The translations under genes and the position numbers were made by a program. Of a stretch of DNA of 55,096 nucleotides, positions 35,250 to 51,087 are shown in pieces. Within the stretch, counting starts at the first letter, position 1. Every line of letters begins with the position of its first letter. The DNA comes from Streptomyces sp. CBMA156 (GTDB taxonomy: Bacteria; Actinomycetota; Actinomycetes; Streptomycetales; Streptomycetaceae). Below the pieces are notes generated by a model. It searched no databases. It saw nothing but the letters and a program-made list of their open reading frames with translations, and had not been told where the DNA came from. The stretch lies in contig NZ_MSJQ01000049.1 in NCBI RefSeq assembly GCF_014596515.1, positions 1-55,096 on the forward strand, in the 5' to 3' direction.

Positions 35250-35313
35250 CGCCCCCTCTGAGGGGGCGTAGGGCCGGGCCGATCACCCTTGCGGGTGGTC
35301 GGCCCGGCCTTTT
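35250..35313 (+). terminator. Double terminator after rplL
   Basis: A first small hairpin CGCCCCCT-CTG-AGGGGGCG (35250-35268) is followed by a 17-bp stem (35272-35288 with 35293-35309, one G-U pair) and TTTT. Confidence 0.88.
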
Positions 35314-35926
35314 CGCGTTTCCGGGCCCGGAGCCGTTCGCCCGGGCGGCCGACAGGGCCCACCGGTGTGGCCGAGAGGGCACTCGGCACCGTCGGTGCCG
35401 GGAGGTATGGTGATCACCGTCGTCGAGGGCGGCCCCACCACGGCTTCTGTAACGCCGAGGGGGTCCGGATCGATAGACAGGTCGAGGCCCGCGCCGTCGG
35501 CGGGCCCTTGACGAACCTGGCGCGGCGCGCGATTCTCAAGGCGCGAGTCCGCCCGGTTGGTTCGCTGCTGGATGCATAACCAGTGGCGCGGCGGGAAATG
35601 ACTCCACGTGAGTTAGAGCAGTACCCGGTGGGCGTCCGCGCTCGCCGGCTACCGGGAGGAGTCTCCGATTCGGTCTCCGAATCAGAGCTGGACAGCAGTG
35701 TCGCCATTGGCTACACTGTCCCTTTGCGCTGCCTGTTAGCTGCTCCGTGACTCGTCGCCCGGAGTTTGCGTTGCCCTGAAGGGGCCTGGCATCGCCTCCG
35801 CAAAGCGGCTCTGACCTGGGGTTCCGACCCCGGCGGAGGCCAGTGGCGAGGGAGGCGGGACCAAGCCCAAGCAGGCCCGGCCGGTACGCGCGTAGTGAGC
35901 TCCGAGCCCTCGGAAGGACCCCCCTC
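35314..35926 (+). promoter_or_regulatory. rpoBC upstream region with promoter and palindrome
   Basis: About 610 bp without a supportable gene. The main promoter is TGGACA (35689-35694), 17 bp, TACACT (35712-35717), giving a leader of about 200 nt to rpoB. Just before it, GATTCGG-TCT-CCGAATC (35667-35683) is a perfect inverted repeat. A second promoter-like pair is TTGACG (35508-35513), 17 bp, GATTCT (35531-35536). Open frames here lack coding bias. Confidence 0.65.
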
Positions 35927-39403
<3,477 letters not shown>

Positions 39404-39502
39404 CGGAGGTGGGGCCGGCCGCAGCAGCGGCCGGCCCGCCCCCAGGCCCCCCTCAGACCACATTGAACGACTCTCGACTTACGAAAGAGGGCTTGACGAC
39501 CA

Positions 39503-43396
<3,894 letters not shown>

Positions 43397-43407
43397 GTCC
43401 CCCTTCC

Positions 43408-43482
43408 CGCCCGTCATCGGGCGGGAGGGGCGCAGGTCACTGATCGCAGGGCGGTCACCCCTCAGGGGGTGGCCGCCCTGCG
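43408..43482 (+). terminator. Terminators after rpoC
   Basis: Two consecutive hairpins: CCCGCCCG-TCAT-CGGGCGGG near 43408-43425, then a 17-bp stem (43445-43461 with 43466-43482, one G-U pair) followed by GCGTTTCC. Confidence 0.85.
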
Positions 43483-43594
43483 GCGTTTCCGGGCCCGTGC
43501 CGGCACCGCGGACGGTGCCGGCGGCGCCGGTCGGGGCCCGAAGGGGAGGCGATTAGGTGATCCGGGTGAAGTCGCGTAGAGTCGTGTTTACCGA

Positions 43595-43668
43595 CGCGGG
43601 GTGGAGCAGCTCGGTAGCTCGCTGGGCTCATAACCCAGAGGTCGCAGGTTCAAATCCTGTCCCCGCTA
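43595..43668 (+). tRNA. tRNA-fMet (initiator, anticodon CAT)
   Basis: The acceptor CGCGGGG faces CCCCGCT with an unpaired first position (C1 opposite T72), and the anticodon stem has the three consecutive G-C pairs (CTGGG/CCCAG), both initiator hallmarks. CAT is at 43629-43631. TAGAGT at 43577-43582 is a likely -10. Confidence 0.96.
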
Positions 43669-43675
43669 CAAAGAC

Positions 43676-43710
43676 GAAGGGCCCGGAGGCATCAAGCCTC
43701 CGGGCCCTTC
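43676..43710 (+). terminator. Terminator of initiator tRNA
   Basis: A perfect 15-bp stem (43676-43690 with 43696-43710) around ATCAA, starting 8 bp after the tRNA. Confidence 0.88.
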
Positions 43711-43843
43711 GGCGTTCCCGGGGTCCGGTCGGCTCCGCCGTACGGGGGAGGGGCGAGAACCGCTCCGGCGGGGGAGGCGGTGGCGCACGCGGCTGGGGGA
43801 GGGTTCTCGGCGTCGGGACGACGGGCGGGCGAAGGAGCCGGGG

Positions 43844-44518
43844 ATGAAGCGGGTGCTGGGCGCGGTGGCGATCACGGCGGGGGTGCTGGCCGGGATGTCG
43901 GGCTGTCTGCCGATCGGTGGCGAGGAGGAGCACCGGACGGTGGGCTACGTGGTGGCAGAGCCGGTCCGGGAGCTCGTCGTCGAGGGGATCAACGGCGGGG
44001 TGGTGGTGAACGGAGGCGGCGACGGCGTGCACGTGGTCGAGAAGCAGAACTACAAGGGGGGCGAGCCGAAGAGCACCCACGAGGTGAAGGACGGCGTGCT
44101 GAAGCTGACCTACGACTGTGGCCGCTGCGGGATCGGCTACACCGTGCAGGTGCCCGCCGGGACCAAGGTGCGGGTGAAGTCGGGTAACGGCGGCGTCAAG
44201 CTGACGGGCCTGGCCGGCGAGACGGAGGCAGACGCGACCAACGGCGGGGTCGAGGCCAGCGGGCTGAGGTCCCCGCGGGTACGGCTGTCCGCGGTGGACG
44301 GCGGGGTGCGGGCCGACTTCGCCGTAGCGCCCTCGATGGTGGAGGCGAGCACCTCCAACGGTGGGGTGCGGCTGCGGGTGCCGGCCGGGGAGGCGTACGC
44401 GGTGGACGCGCGGGCCTCGGTCGGCGGGGTGGAGCTGGGCATCCCCTCGCAGCCGGGGGCGGCGCGCAGCATCAGCGCCCGGGCGGAGACCGGCGGTGTG
44501 ACGGTCACCGGTGTCTGA
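43844..44518 (+). CDS. Lipoprotein with DUF4097-like beta-repeat domain
   Basis: A 224-residue exported lipoprotein: signal peptide with lipobox GMSGC (Cys21), then a right-handed beta repeat in which NGGV/DGGV/VGGVEL-type turns recur about every 18-24 residues (INGGVVV, GNGGVKL, TNGGVEA, VDGGVRA, SNGGVRL, VGGVEL, TGGVTV). This is the DUF4097/bactofilin-like solenoid often seen in putative adhesins and next to envelope-stress regulators. The Cys pair CGRC lies in the middle. ATG at 43844 follows GAAGGAG. A NarL-type two-component system follows on the same strand, suggesting it is a sensed or regulated partner. Confidence 0.8.
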   Translation: MKRVLGAVAITAGVLAGMSGCLPIGGEEEHRTVGYVVAEPVRELVVEGINGGVVVNGGGDGVHVVEKQNYKGGEPKSTHEVKDGVLKLTYDCGRCGIGYTVQVPAGTKVRVKSGNGGVKLTGLAGETEADATNGGVEASGLRSPRVRLSAVDGGVRADFAVAPSMVEASTSNGGVRLRVPAGEAYAVDARASVGGVELGIPSQPGAARSISARAETGGVTVTGV

Positions 44519-44600
44519 CTCGGGCGTTCCCGAGGTCCTGCCGGTAGGGCATGATCTTCTCCGCCGGGGTGGCGTCCCCGGTGACGGGGGAGGGGCCGGG

Positions 44601-45788
44601 GTGGAGCGTGTGGCGCGCGGGTGGGGCCGGGCGGACGGGCTGAGCCCGTACCTGCCGGACTCGCTGCTGGCGGGGGCGGCGGCCGGGGTCGCGGTCTGGG
44701 CGGTGTACTACGACGACACGGCTCGCCCGTGGTGGATCTACCTGCTCGCGGTGGTGACCGCGCTCCCGCTGCCCTGGCGGCGCCGGGCGCCGCTGACGGT
44801 GCTGGTGCTGGTGCTGGCGCCGTCGCTGGTGATCTCGGTCGTGGCGCACTCGGCCAACCCCCAGGTGCCGCTGTCCGGGGTGATCTCCCTGTACACGGTG
44901 GCGGAACGTTCCTCGGAGCGGGTGCGGTGGAGCGTGCTGGCGGTGGCGGTGGCCGGCAACGTGATCGGCACCCAGTCGCCGAACGGCGCGCTGTTCAGCC
45001 TGGTCACCTCCGTCGGCACCTTCGTGTTCGGCTCGCTGGTGCGCGCCCAGCGGCAGCTGGCCAGGGTGCAGGCGGAGCGTGCCAGGGAGGCCGGCGAGCG
45101 GGCGGCGAGCGACGCGGCCAGGGCGGTGGCGGAGGAGCGGTCCAGGATCGCCAGGGAGATGCACGACATCCTGGCGCACGCGGTCTCGCTGATGGTGATC
45201 CAGGCCGAGGCCGGTCCCGTGGTGGTGCGCGGCGATCCGGACCGGGCGATCCGGACGTTCGACAACATCGCCGACGCGGGCCGCGACGCGATGGTCCAGC
45301 TGCGGCGGGTGCTCGGGGTGCTGAAGGACCCGGAGGCCGGCCGGGAGCTGGCGCCGCAGCCCAGGCTGGCCGAACTCGCCGCGGTGGTCGAGCGGGTGCG
45401 CGGGGCCGGTCTGAGGGTGGAGCTCGAACTTCCCCGGGGGCGGGGCGGGCTGCCCGGGGACGTGGAGGCGGCGGTGTACCGGATCGTCCAGGAGGCGCTG
45501 ACCAACACCGTCAAGCACGCCGGGGCGGACCGGGCGGCGGTCCGGGTGCGGCGATCCGGGCAGGTGCTGGAGGTCCTGGTCTCGGACAACGGCCGCGGAG
45601 TGCCGCCGGTGGCCGGCCGTACGGTGGCCGGCTGGTCCGGTGGCCGCGGGCTGGTCGGCATCCGGGAGCGGGCGGCGGCCTGTGGCGGGCGGGCGGAGGC
45701 CGGTCCGGGCCCGGAGGGCAGGGGTTTCCTGGTGAGCGCCCGGCTGCCGCTGGGGGCGGACACGACGGTGGAGAGGGTGGAGGGATGA
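44601..45788 (+). CDS. Two-component sensor histidine kinase, NarL-type (HisKA_3)
   Basis: A 395-residue membrane kinase. About five N-terminal membrane helices (residues about 18-145) lack a large extracellular loop, so it may sense inside the membrane. The HisKA_3 dimerisation domain has phospho-acceptor H188 in REMHDILAHAVSLMVIQAE, followed by an ATPase domain with QEALTNTVKHAGA (N box), SDNGRG (G1) and GGRGLVGIRER (G2). GTG 44601 is preferred (GGGGGAGGGG upstream); a GTG at 44511 overlapping the lipoprotein stop would extend it by 30 residues without a ribosome-binding site. It overlaps the response regulator by ATGA. Confidence 0.9.
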   Translation: MERVARGWGRADGLSPYLPDSLLAGAAAGVAVWAVYYDDTARPWWIYLLAVVTALPLPWRRRAPLTVLVLVLAPSLVISVVAHSANPQVPLSGVISLYTVAERSSERVRWSVLAVAVAGNVIGTQSPNGALFSLVTSVGTFVFGSLVRAQRQLARVQAERAREAGERAASDAARAVAEERSRIAREMHDILAHAVSLMVIQAEAGPVVVRGDPDRAIRTFDNIADAGRDAMVQLRRVLGVLKDPEAGRELAPQPRLAELAAVVERVRGAGLRVELELPRGRGGLPGDVEAAVYRIVQEALTNTVKHAGADRAAVRVRRSGQVLEVLVSDNGRGVPPVAGRTVAGWSGGRGLVGIRERAAACGGRAEAGPGPEGRGFLVSARLPLGADTTVERVEG

Positions 45789-46465
45789 CGCCGATACGGG
45801 TGGTCGTCGCAGACGACCAGGAGCTGGTGCGGGCCGGGTTCGGGATGATCCTGGACGCGCAGCCGGACATCGAGGTGGTGGCCGAGGCCTGCGACGGCGC
45901 CGAGGCGATCGAGGCGGTGCGCGAGCACGACCCGGACGTGCTGCTGCTGGATGTCCGGATGCCGGTGATGGACGGGCTGGAGGCGGCCCGCCGGGTGTGC
46001 GCGGAGTTCCCGGCCACCCGGGTGATCATGCTGACCACCTTCGACGTCGACGACTACGTCTTCGACGCGCTGTACGCGGGCGCCAGCGGCTTCCTGCTCA
46101 AGGACGTCCGGCGGGACGACCTGGCGCACGGGGTGCGGATGGTCGCCTCGGGCGAGGCGCTGCTCGCGCCCTCGGTGACCAGGCGGCTGATCGGCGAGTT
46201 CGCGGCCCGGCGGCCGGGGGCGCCGGAGCGGGCGGCGCGGCCGCCGTCGCGGCGACTGGAGCAGCTGACCCTGCGCGAGCGGGAGACGCTGCAGCTGATC
46301 GCGCGCGGGCTGTCCAACGCGGAGATCGCGGCCGAGCTGGTGGTCAGCGAGCACACGGTGAAGACCCACGTCAGCAACGTGCTGAGCAAGCTCGGGCTGC
46401 GGGACCGGGTGCACGCGGTGGTGTTCGCGTACGAGGCCGGGGCGGTGGTGGCGGGGGAGGGCTGA
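45785..46465 (+). CDS. NarL/FixJ-family response regulator
   Basis: A 226-residue regulator: receiver domain with DDQ, phospho-acceptor D56 in LLLDVRMPVMDG, and Lys in FLLKDVRRDDL. After a Pro/Arg linker comes a LuxR-type helix-turn-helix (about 155-215) reading LTLRERETLQLIARGLSN then HTVKTHVSNVLSKLGLRDR. It is translationally coupled to the kinase by a four-base overlap. Targets are unknown; the upstream lipoprotein is the best candidate. Confidence 0.93.
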   Translation: MTPIRVVVADDQELVRAGFGMILDAQPDIEVVAEACDGAEAIEAVREHDPDVLLLDVRMPVMDGLEAARRVCAEFPATRVIMLTTFDVDDYVFDALYAGASGFLLKDVRRDDLAHGVRMVASGEALLAPSVTRRLIGEFAARRPGAPERAARPPSRRLEQLTLRERETLQLIARGLSNAEIAAELVVSEHTVKTHVSNVLSKLGLRDRVHAVVFAYEAGAVVAGEG

Positions 46466-46618
46466 GCCCTTCCCGGCCGCGGTGGTGCCCGACGGCTCCG
46501 TCCGGCCTCCGTCGTACGGGGGAGGCGGCCGGTTCGCCGGTGCGGGCGATCCGGGACGAGGGGTGCGGCCGACAGGCTCTGCGGTGTCGGAACGGACCCC
46601 ACCACTGGAGCTTCTCGG

Positions 46619-47281
46619 ATGAACGCCACTCGGACCACCCCGTACGCCGGGACCACCTCGCACGGACTGGGCGGCGCCCGGACGGCCCGCCTCACCCCCT
46701 TGGCCGTCGTCGGCGCACCCGCACTGATGGCCCTCTACGGCGGCATCCGGCTGCTGCCGGGCTCCCGCGAGCCTGGCCCCGGTTGGACGACCGGGCACGC
46801 CGCGATGTTCGCCGGGCTGTTGCTGTTCGCCCCGCTGCTGCTCGCCCTGCGCCGGCTGCTCGCCCCGGGAGGGACGACGGCCGGGCGGTTCGCGGCCGGG
46901 GCGGCGCTGGGGACGGCGGTCACCGGGCTGGCCTGCTCGCTGACGCAGATCGGGATCGACCTGGTGGTCGGGCTGACGGCGGCGGACGGAGCCGAGCAGT
47001 CGCGGATGTTCGACCGGGTGCAGGACGTCCCCGGCGTGCTGCCGGCCGTCTACCAGGTCGGCCCGCTGCTCTTCCACGTCGGCCTGCTGGCGCTGCTGAC
47101 CGCTGCGGCGGCGGGCCGTTCCCGGGCACTGCGCTGGTGGAGCCCGGTGCTGGTGCTGCTCGGCACCCTGGCGTCGGGAGCCGACCTGGCATTCGTGCCG
47201 GTCGCCGCCGCCTGCTACCTGCTCGCCCTCGCCCCGCTCGCCCGTCCGGCCGGGGCACCGGGTGCCGTCGTACCGGCCTGA
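46619..47281 (+). CDS. Hypothetical multi-pass membrane protein
   Basis: A 220-residue protein with about six hydrophobic segments: LAVVGAPALMALYGGIRLL, AAMFAGLLLFAPLLLAL, GTAVTGLACSLTQIGIDL, a segment around VGPLLFHVGLLALLTAA, WWSPVLVLLGTLASG and AFVPVAAACYLLALAPL. There is no recognised family or catalytic motif. It follows the response regulator by 153 bp on the same strand and may be a target or simply a neighbour. ATG 46619 follows GGAGCTTCTCGG. It converges on the metallopeptidase/VWA gene. Confidence 0.65.
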   Translation: MNATRTTPYAGTTSHGLGGARTARLTPLAVVGAPALMALYGGIRLLPGSREPGPGWTTGHAAMFAGLLLFAPLLLALRRLLAPGGTTAGRFAAGAALGTAVTGLACSLTQIGIDLVVGLTAADGAEQSRMFDRVQDVPGVLPAVYQVGPLLFHVGLLALLTAAAAGRSRALRWWSPVLVLLGTLASGADLAFVPVAAACYLLALAPLARPAGAPGAVVPA

Positions 47282-47297
47282 GGCGGGCCGGCGGCCG

Positions 47298-49082
47298 TCA
47301 GCTCATCAGGAAGACCGGCCCGCGCGGGGTGAACGGCAGCACCGCGCCGCGCGGGACGAGGAAGGCGTGCTCGCGCCGGACCCGCAGCACGTCGCACTCG
47401 CCGTCGGTGATCACCAGGACGGGCGCTCCGGGCGGGAAGTCCTCGGCCCGCTCCAGCAGGTCGATGCCCGGCTGGAGGACGGTGCCGCCGCGTCCGTGCA
47501 CCCGCAGCCGCCCGGCGATCTCCTCGACCGGTAGGTACCCGGCGTCGTGCGGTGCGGCGTCGCAGTGCACCACCCGGGCGGCCGGGACGTCCCGGGCGGC
47601 GGCGTAGGAGGCGATCGCGCCGAGCGCCTTGCCGAGCAGCGTCCGGCTCATCGAGGCCGAGGTGTCCAGGACCACCCCGAAGGTGCAGCGCGGCACCTCC
47701 TCCGCGGGGCGGTGGCGGCCGGCCCGGGGGATGTCCGGGGTGGCGGACTGCCGGCGGGCCGGGCGGGCGTAGCTGCGCACCGGCTCCGGGCTCGGCACGA
47801 ACTCGTCGAACCAGCGTGCCAGCCGGGCGTCCCAGGGCAGCGGCGGGTGGGCGAGTGCGCGGATCTCCTCGACCAGCCCGGCCGGGAGCAGGCCGCGTTC
47901 GCGCCGGTGCAGCTCGAAGCCCTGCTGGAGGCCGCGCCGGTAGAAGTCGTCCAGGTCCACGTAGGCGCGCGGGCCGCGGTCCAGCGGTTCGCCGAGGATG
48001 TCGGGGCGGTTCTTCCCGGCGAGGGTGGCGAGGCGGCGGATCCGGCGCTGGTCGCGGACGATCCGGTCGTACACCTCCTCGGCCGACAGGCCCTTCAGCC
48101 GCGGGTCGTGCAGCAGCCCTTCGGGCATCTCGCCGACGCCCATCTCCAGCAGCCAGCCGTTGATCACGTAGTCGGCGGCGACGTTGAACAGGAACGGGTC
48201 GCGGCCCCCGCGGCGCTCGCCGTGCCGCAGGGCGGCGTGCAGCATCTCGTGGCCGAGGATGAACCGCCACTCCTCGTCGCTGTGGTGGCGCAGCGGGTTG
48301 ACGTAGATCTCGCCGGCCTCGGCGTTGACGGCGGCGACGGCGATGCCGTGGGCCCGGGCCAGTTCGGCGTCGGCGACGACGGTGAGGCCGGCCGCGATGC
48401 CGCCGAGCAGGGGGTACGAGGAGACGAACCAGTTGAGCGCCCTGTCCCAGGGCCGCTGGGGCAGCCGTTCGCCGGTGTCGGCGTCGATCCGGCCGCCGGC
48501 CCGGTCCATCGCGGCGGACACGGTACGGGTGAGCGCGGAGGCGAAGGCCGCAGACCAGTCGTCGGGCTGCCCGTGGCCGTGCCACTCGACCAGCAGCTGG
48601 TCGCGTCCGGCGGTGCCGGCCGTCCCCGCGGTGGCGGGCGGCGGCAGGCCGTCACGGCGCCAGCGGGCGGCCAGCTCCTCCTCGTCGCCGCCGGGGTACT
48701 GCTGCGGGAGGACGACCGGGGCGCGGCCCACCGGGAAGGTCGCGAGGAAGCGGTTGACCACCGCGCAGCGGGCGGCGGCCAGCGGGGCGTCCGGCTGGAC
48801 GCGGGGGCCGCGGGCGGCCGGGACGTGCCCGAAGCCGAGGTGCAGCAGGCAGTGGGCCAGCGCCCAGGCCCACTCCTCGGGCTCGGCCCGGCGGCGCGGG
48901 TCGACGTGCACGGTGCCGGCCGAGTCGACCACCGCCCAGCCGTCGACGGGGGCCCTGGTACAGGCCTCGCTGCGGCAGAAGCCGGCGCGCAGGGCGGCGA
49001 GGGCCGGGTTGCGGTGGAGCAGCCGGACGCCCGCCGCGAAGGCCTCGGCGCCCGGGTCCTTGGGAGCGGCGGAGGGCTTCAC
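47298..49082 (-). CDS. DUF2201-type metallopeptidase with C-terminal VWA-like domain
   Basis: A 594-residue cytoplasmic protein. The middle holds a zinc-peptidase signature HEMLH (residues 278-282) in FILGHEMLHAALRHGERR, following the helix-rich N-terminal metallopeptidase-like domain with ALAHCLLHLGFGH. The C-terminal about 130 residues are a von Willebrand A-like domain with the metal-ion-dependent adhesion motif DTSASMS. GTG 49082 overlaps the stop of the AAA ATPase by four bases, so the two are coupled. MoxR-type ATPases usually act as chaperones with VWA partners to insert metals or remodel complexes. The specific client here is unknown. Confidence 0.85.
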   Translation of the reverse strand: MKPSAAPKDPGAEAFAAGVRLLHRNPALAALRAGFCRSEACTRAPVDGWAVVDSAGTVHVDPRRRAEPEEWAWALAHCLLHLGFGHVPAARGPRVQPDAPLAAARCAVVNRFLATFPVGRAPVVLPQQYPGGDEEELAARWRRDGLPPPATAGTAGTAGRDQLLVEWHGHGQPDDWSAAFASALTRTVSAAMDRAGGRIDADTGERLPQRPWDRALNWFVSSYPLLGGIAAGLTVVADAELARAHGIAVAAVNAEAGEIYVNPLRHHSDEEWRFILGHEMLHAALRHGERRGGRDPFLFNVAADYVINGWLLEMGVGEMPEGLLHDPRLKGLSAEEVYDRIVRDQRRIRRLATLAGKNRPDILGEPLDRGPRAYVDLDDFYRRGLQQGFELHRRERGLLPAGLVEEIRALAHPPLPWDARLARWFDEFVPSPEPVRSYARPARRQSATPDIPRAGRHRPAEEVPRCTFGVVLDTSASMSRTLLGKALGAIASYAAARDVPAARVVHCDAAPHDAGYLPVEEIAGRLRVHGRGGTVLQPGIDLLERAEDFPPGAPVLVITDGECDVLRVRREHAFLVPRGAVLPFTPRGPVFLMS

Positions 49083-50143
49083 CGGCGGGCCTCGACCAGC
49101 CGGGGCATGTCCCGGGCCGCCTCGATCAGGAACCAGGAGGGCAGCACCGGGTTGCCGTCCGGACCGTCGGCGATCACCGTCTGGGCGACCTCCACCGAGA
49201 TCTCGGCCAGCTGCACCAGCAGCGACTTGGCCCGGAAGGCGGTCTGCCGCTGTGCCCCGGAGGCGTGCTCCTTGCTCGCGGGCAGCTCCTTGGCCAGGCG
49301 GCCGCGGAAGGAGTCGGCCAGGTAGTAGAGCAGGTCGCGGTCCTCCGGCCGGTGCGGCCACCGGGCGTCGCCCCTGAGGATCGCCGCCAGGCCGTAGGAG
49401 TTGCGGACGATCTTCGCGTAGCCGCCGAAGGCGACCGCGTGCTGCGCGGTGAGCAGGCCGTGCGCGAGGACCTTGAGGGTCTCCTCGTCCACGGTCGGGC
49501 CGAAGGAGTGCAGCGCGTCGGAGAGCATGTGCCAGGCGCGCGGGGTGGAGAACGGTTCCTCGGTCTTCGGCGGGGCGGTCCACAGGTGGTCGGGCCGGTC
49601 GGTGAGGTAGTCGACGACCCAGGGGTGGATCCCGGCGCCGGCCGCCCAGCGCAGCCAGTCCCCGGCGCTGGCCCGCAGGTGGACGTGGACCATGCGGTTG
49701 ACGAGCGCGGACGCCATCGGGCGGGCGAGCGCGCCGTCGGTGGCGCGGTTCCCGGCGCCGATCACGATCGAGCCGGGCGGCAGCTCGTACGAGCCGATCC
49801 GGCGGTCCAGGATCAGCGAGTAGAAGGCCTTCTGGACGTCCGGCGAGGCCGCGTTGAGCTCGTCCAGGAACAGGCAGTACGGCTCGTCGCGGGCGATCTG
49901 CTCGGGCGGGCAGAACCGGGAGCGGCCCTCGGGCGTGAGCTGCGGGACGCCGATCAGGTCCTCCGGGGCGAGCTGGGTGCCGACCAGGCTGACGCACTCC
50001 AGGCCGAGCGACTCCGCGAACTCCCTGACCAGGGAGGACTTCCCGATCCCCGGGGCGCCCCAGAGGAACACCGGGCGGACGGTGGCCAGCCCGAGCAGCA
50101 GCTCGGGGACCTGGACGGGCGAGACGCTGACTGCTCCCTGCAC
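49079..50143 (-). CDS. MoxR-type AAA+ ATPase
   Basis: A 354-residue AAA+ ATPase. Walker A is GAPGIGKSS (about residues 28-36), Walker B is CLFLDELNAAS, sensor 1 is in IGAGNRATDG, and the Arg finger region is in SALVNRMVHVHL. The C-terminal lid contains a helical SPRAWHMLSDAL-like segment (STPRAWHML). GTG 50143 with AAGGAG upstream is chosen; the frame continues upstream without coding signal. It is the first gene of a two-gene unit with the metallopeptidase/VWA protein, and it is divergent from the sirtuin. Confidence 0.88.
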   Translation of the reverse strand: MQGAVSVSPVQVPELLLGLATVRPVFLWGAPGIGKSSLVREFAESLGLECVSLVGTQLAPEDLIGVPQLTPEGRSRFCPPEQIARDEPYCLFLDELNAASPDVQKAFYSLILDRRIGSYELPPGSIVIGAGNRATDGALARPMASALVNRMVHVHLRASAGDWLRWAAGAGIHPWVVDYLTDRPDHLWTAPPKTEEPFSTPRAWHMLSDALHSFGPTVDEETLKVLAHGLLTAQHAVAFGGYAKIVRNSYGLAAILRGDARWPHRPEDRDLLYYLADSFRGRLAKELPASKEHASGAQRQTAFRAKSLLVQLAEISVEVAQTVIADGPDGNPVLPSWFLIEAARDMPRLVEARR

Positions 50144-50219
50144 GGGGCTCCTTCGGGTACGGCGGTGCGACCGGCCCAGTGTGCGGCGGGAGCCGGGCGG
50201 GCGCACCCGGATTTTCGGT

Positions 50220-50248
50220 GGCCGGGAGCGGGCTCCCGGCCGTACCGT
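50220..50248 (+). promoter_or_regulatory. Palindrome and -10 of the sirtuin gene (leaderless)
   Basis: GGCCGGGAGC (50220-50229) and GCTCCCGGCC (50232-50241) form a perfect inverted repeat. TACCGT at 50243-50248 would start transcription at about 50255, at the ATG itself. Confidence 0.5.
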
Positions 50249-50255
50249 CCGGGGC

Positions 50256-50996
50256 ATGAACGCGAAGCGTCCCCTGATCGCCGTGCTCACCGGCGCGGGC
50301 ATCTCGACCGACTCGGGCATCCCCGACTACCGCGGCCCGCAGGGCCTCTGGCAGAAGGACCCGTCGGCCCAGGAGCTGGTCACCATCGGGCCGTACCGGG
50401 ACGACCCCGAGGTGCGCCGGCGGGCCTGGCGGATGCGGCTGGAGACCGGCGCGCTGCTGGCCGAGCCGAACGCCGGGCACCGCGCGCTGGTCGATCTGGA
50501 GCGCTCCGGCCTGCCGGTGCGGGTGCTCACCCAGAACGTGGACGGGCTGCACCAGGCGGCCGGGCTGACCGCCCGCAAGGTGCTCGAACTGCACGGCACC
50601 GCGCGGGAGGTGCAGTGTCTGCGCTGCCGGGTGGTGGGGCCGATGGCGGAGGCGCTGACGAGGGTCGAGGCGGGGGAGCCGGACCCGGACTGCCGGGCCT
50701 GCGGGGGGATCCTCAAGCCGCGCACGGTGATGTTCGGCGAGAACCTGGACCCGGAGGTGCTCGGGCAGGCCGACGCGGTTTCCCGTGCCTGCGACCTGTT
50801 CGTCGCGGTCGGCACCAGCCTCCAGGTGTTCCCGGTGGCGGCGCTGCCGTACAACGCGGTGAAGACCGGGGCGAAGCTGATCATCCTGAACGCCGAGCCG
50901 ACGCCGTACGACGAGGCGGCGGACGAGGTGATCCGCGAGCCGATCTCCCAGGCGCTGCCGAAGCTGGTGCGCCGACTTGTCCTGGAGCGGGCCTGA
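50256..50996 (+). CDS. NAD-dependent protein deacylase, sirtuin (Sir2) family
   Basis: A 246-residue cytoplasmic sirtuin that removes acetyl or acyl groups from lysines, consuming NAD+. Rossmann signatures are GAGISTDSGIPDYRGP, TQNVDGLHQ and the catalytic His in ELHGT. The zinc module has two Cys pairs (CLRC and CRAC). Further motifs are LKPRTVMFGE, VGTSLQVFP and LNAEPTPYD. No Ala-Tyr-Arg type desuccinylase pocket could be confirmed by eye, so deacetylase is the default. A leaderless transcript is likely because the -10 lies directly before the ATG. Confidence 0.93.
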   Translation: MNAKRPLIAVLTGAGISTDSGIPDYRGPQGLWQKDPSAQELVTIGPYRDDPEVRRRAWRMRLETGALLAEPNAGHRALVDLERSGLPVRVLTQNVDGLHQAAGLTARKVLELHGTAREVQCLRCRVVGPMAEALTRVEAGEPDPDCRACGGILKPRTVMFGENLDPEVLGQADAVSRACDLFVAVGTSLQVFPVAALPYNAVKTGAKLIILNAEPTPYDEAADEVIREPISQALPKLVRRLVLERA

Positions 50997-51038
50997 TCGG
51001 GAGCCGGAAGGGTCATATTCCCGGACGTACCGCGTGCG

Positions 51039-51044
51039 TACGAT
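51039..51044 (+). promoter_or_regulatory. Candidate -10 of the cytochrome P450 gene
   Basis: TACGAT at 51039-51044 lies between GCCGGAAGG and CCTTCCGGC arms, which form a long-spaced inverted repeat that might end sirtuin transcription. Confidence 0.35.
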
Positions 51045-51087
51045 GATCCTTCCGGCTTCCCCCCTCCTGGCCTGGAGTGATCGACCG

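Noticed and set aside
43807..46594. Similarity between sequences upstream of the DUF4097 lipoprotein and the membrane protein (TCGGCGTCGGGACG versus TGCGGTGTCGGAACG)
   Set aside because: The match needs gaps and is within what GC-rich promoters share by chance.
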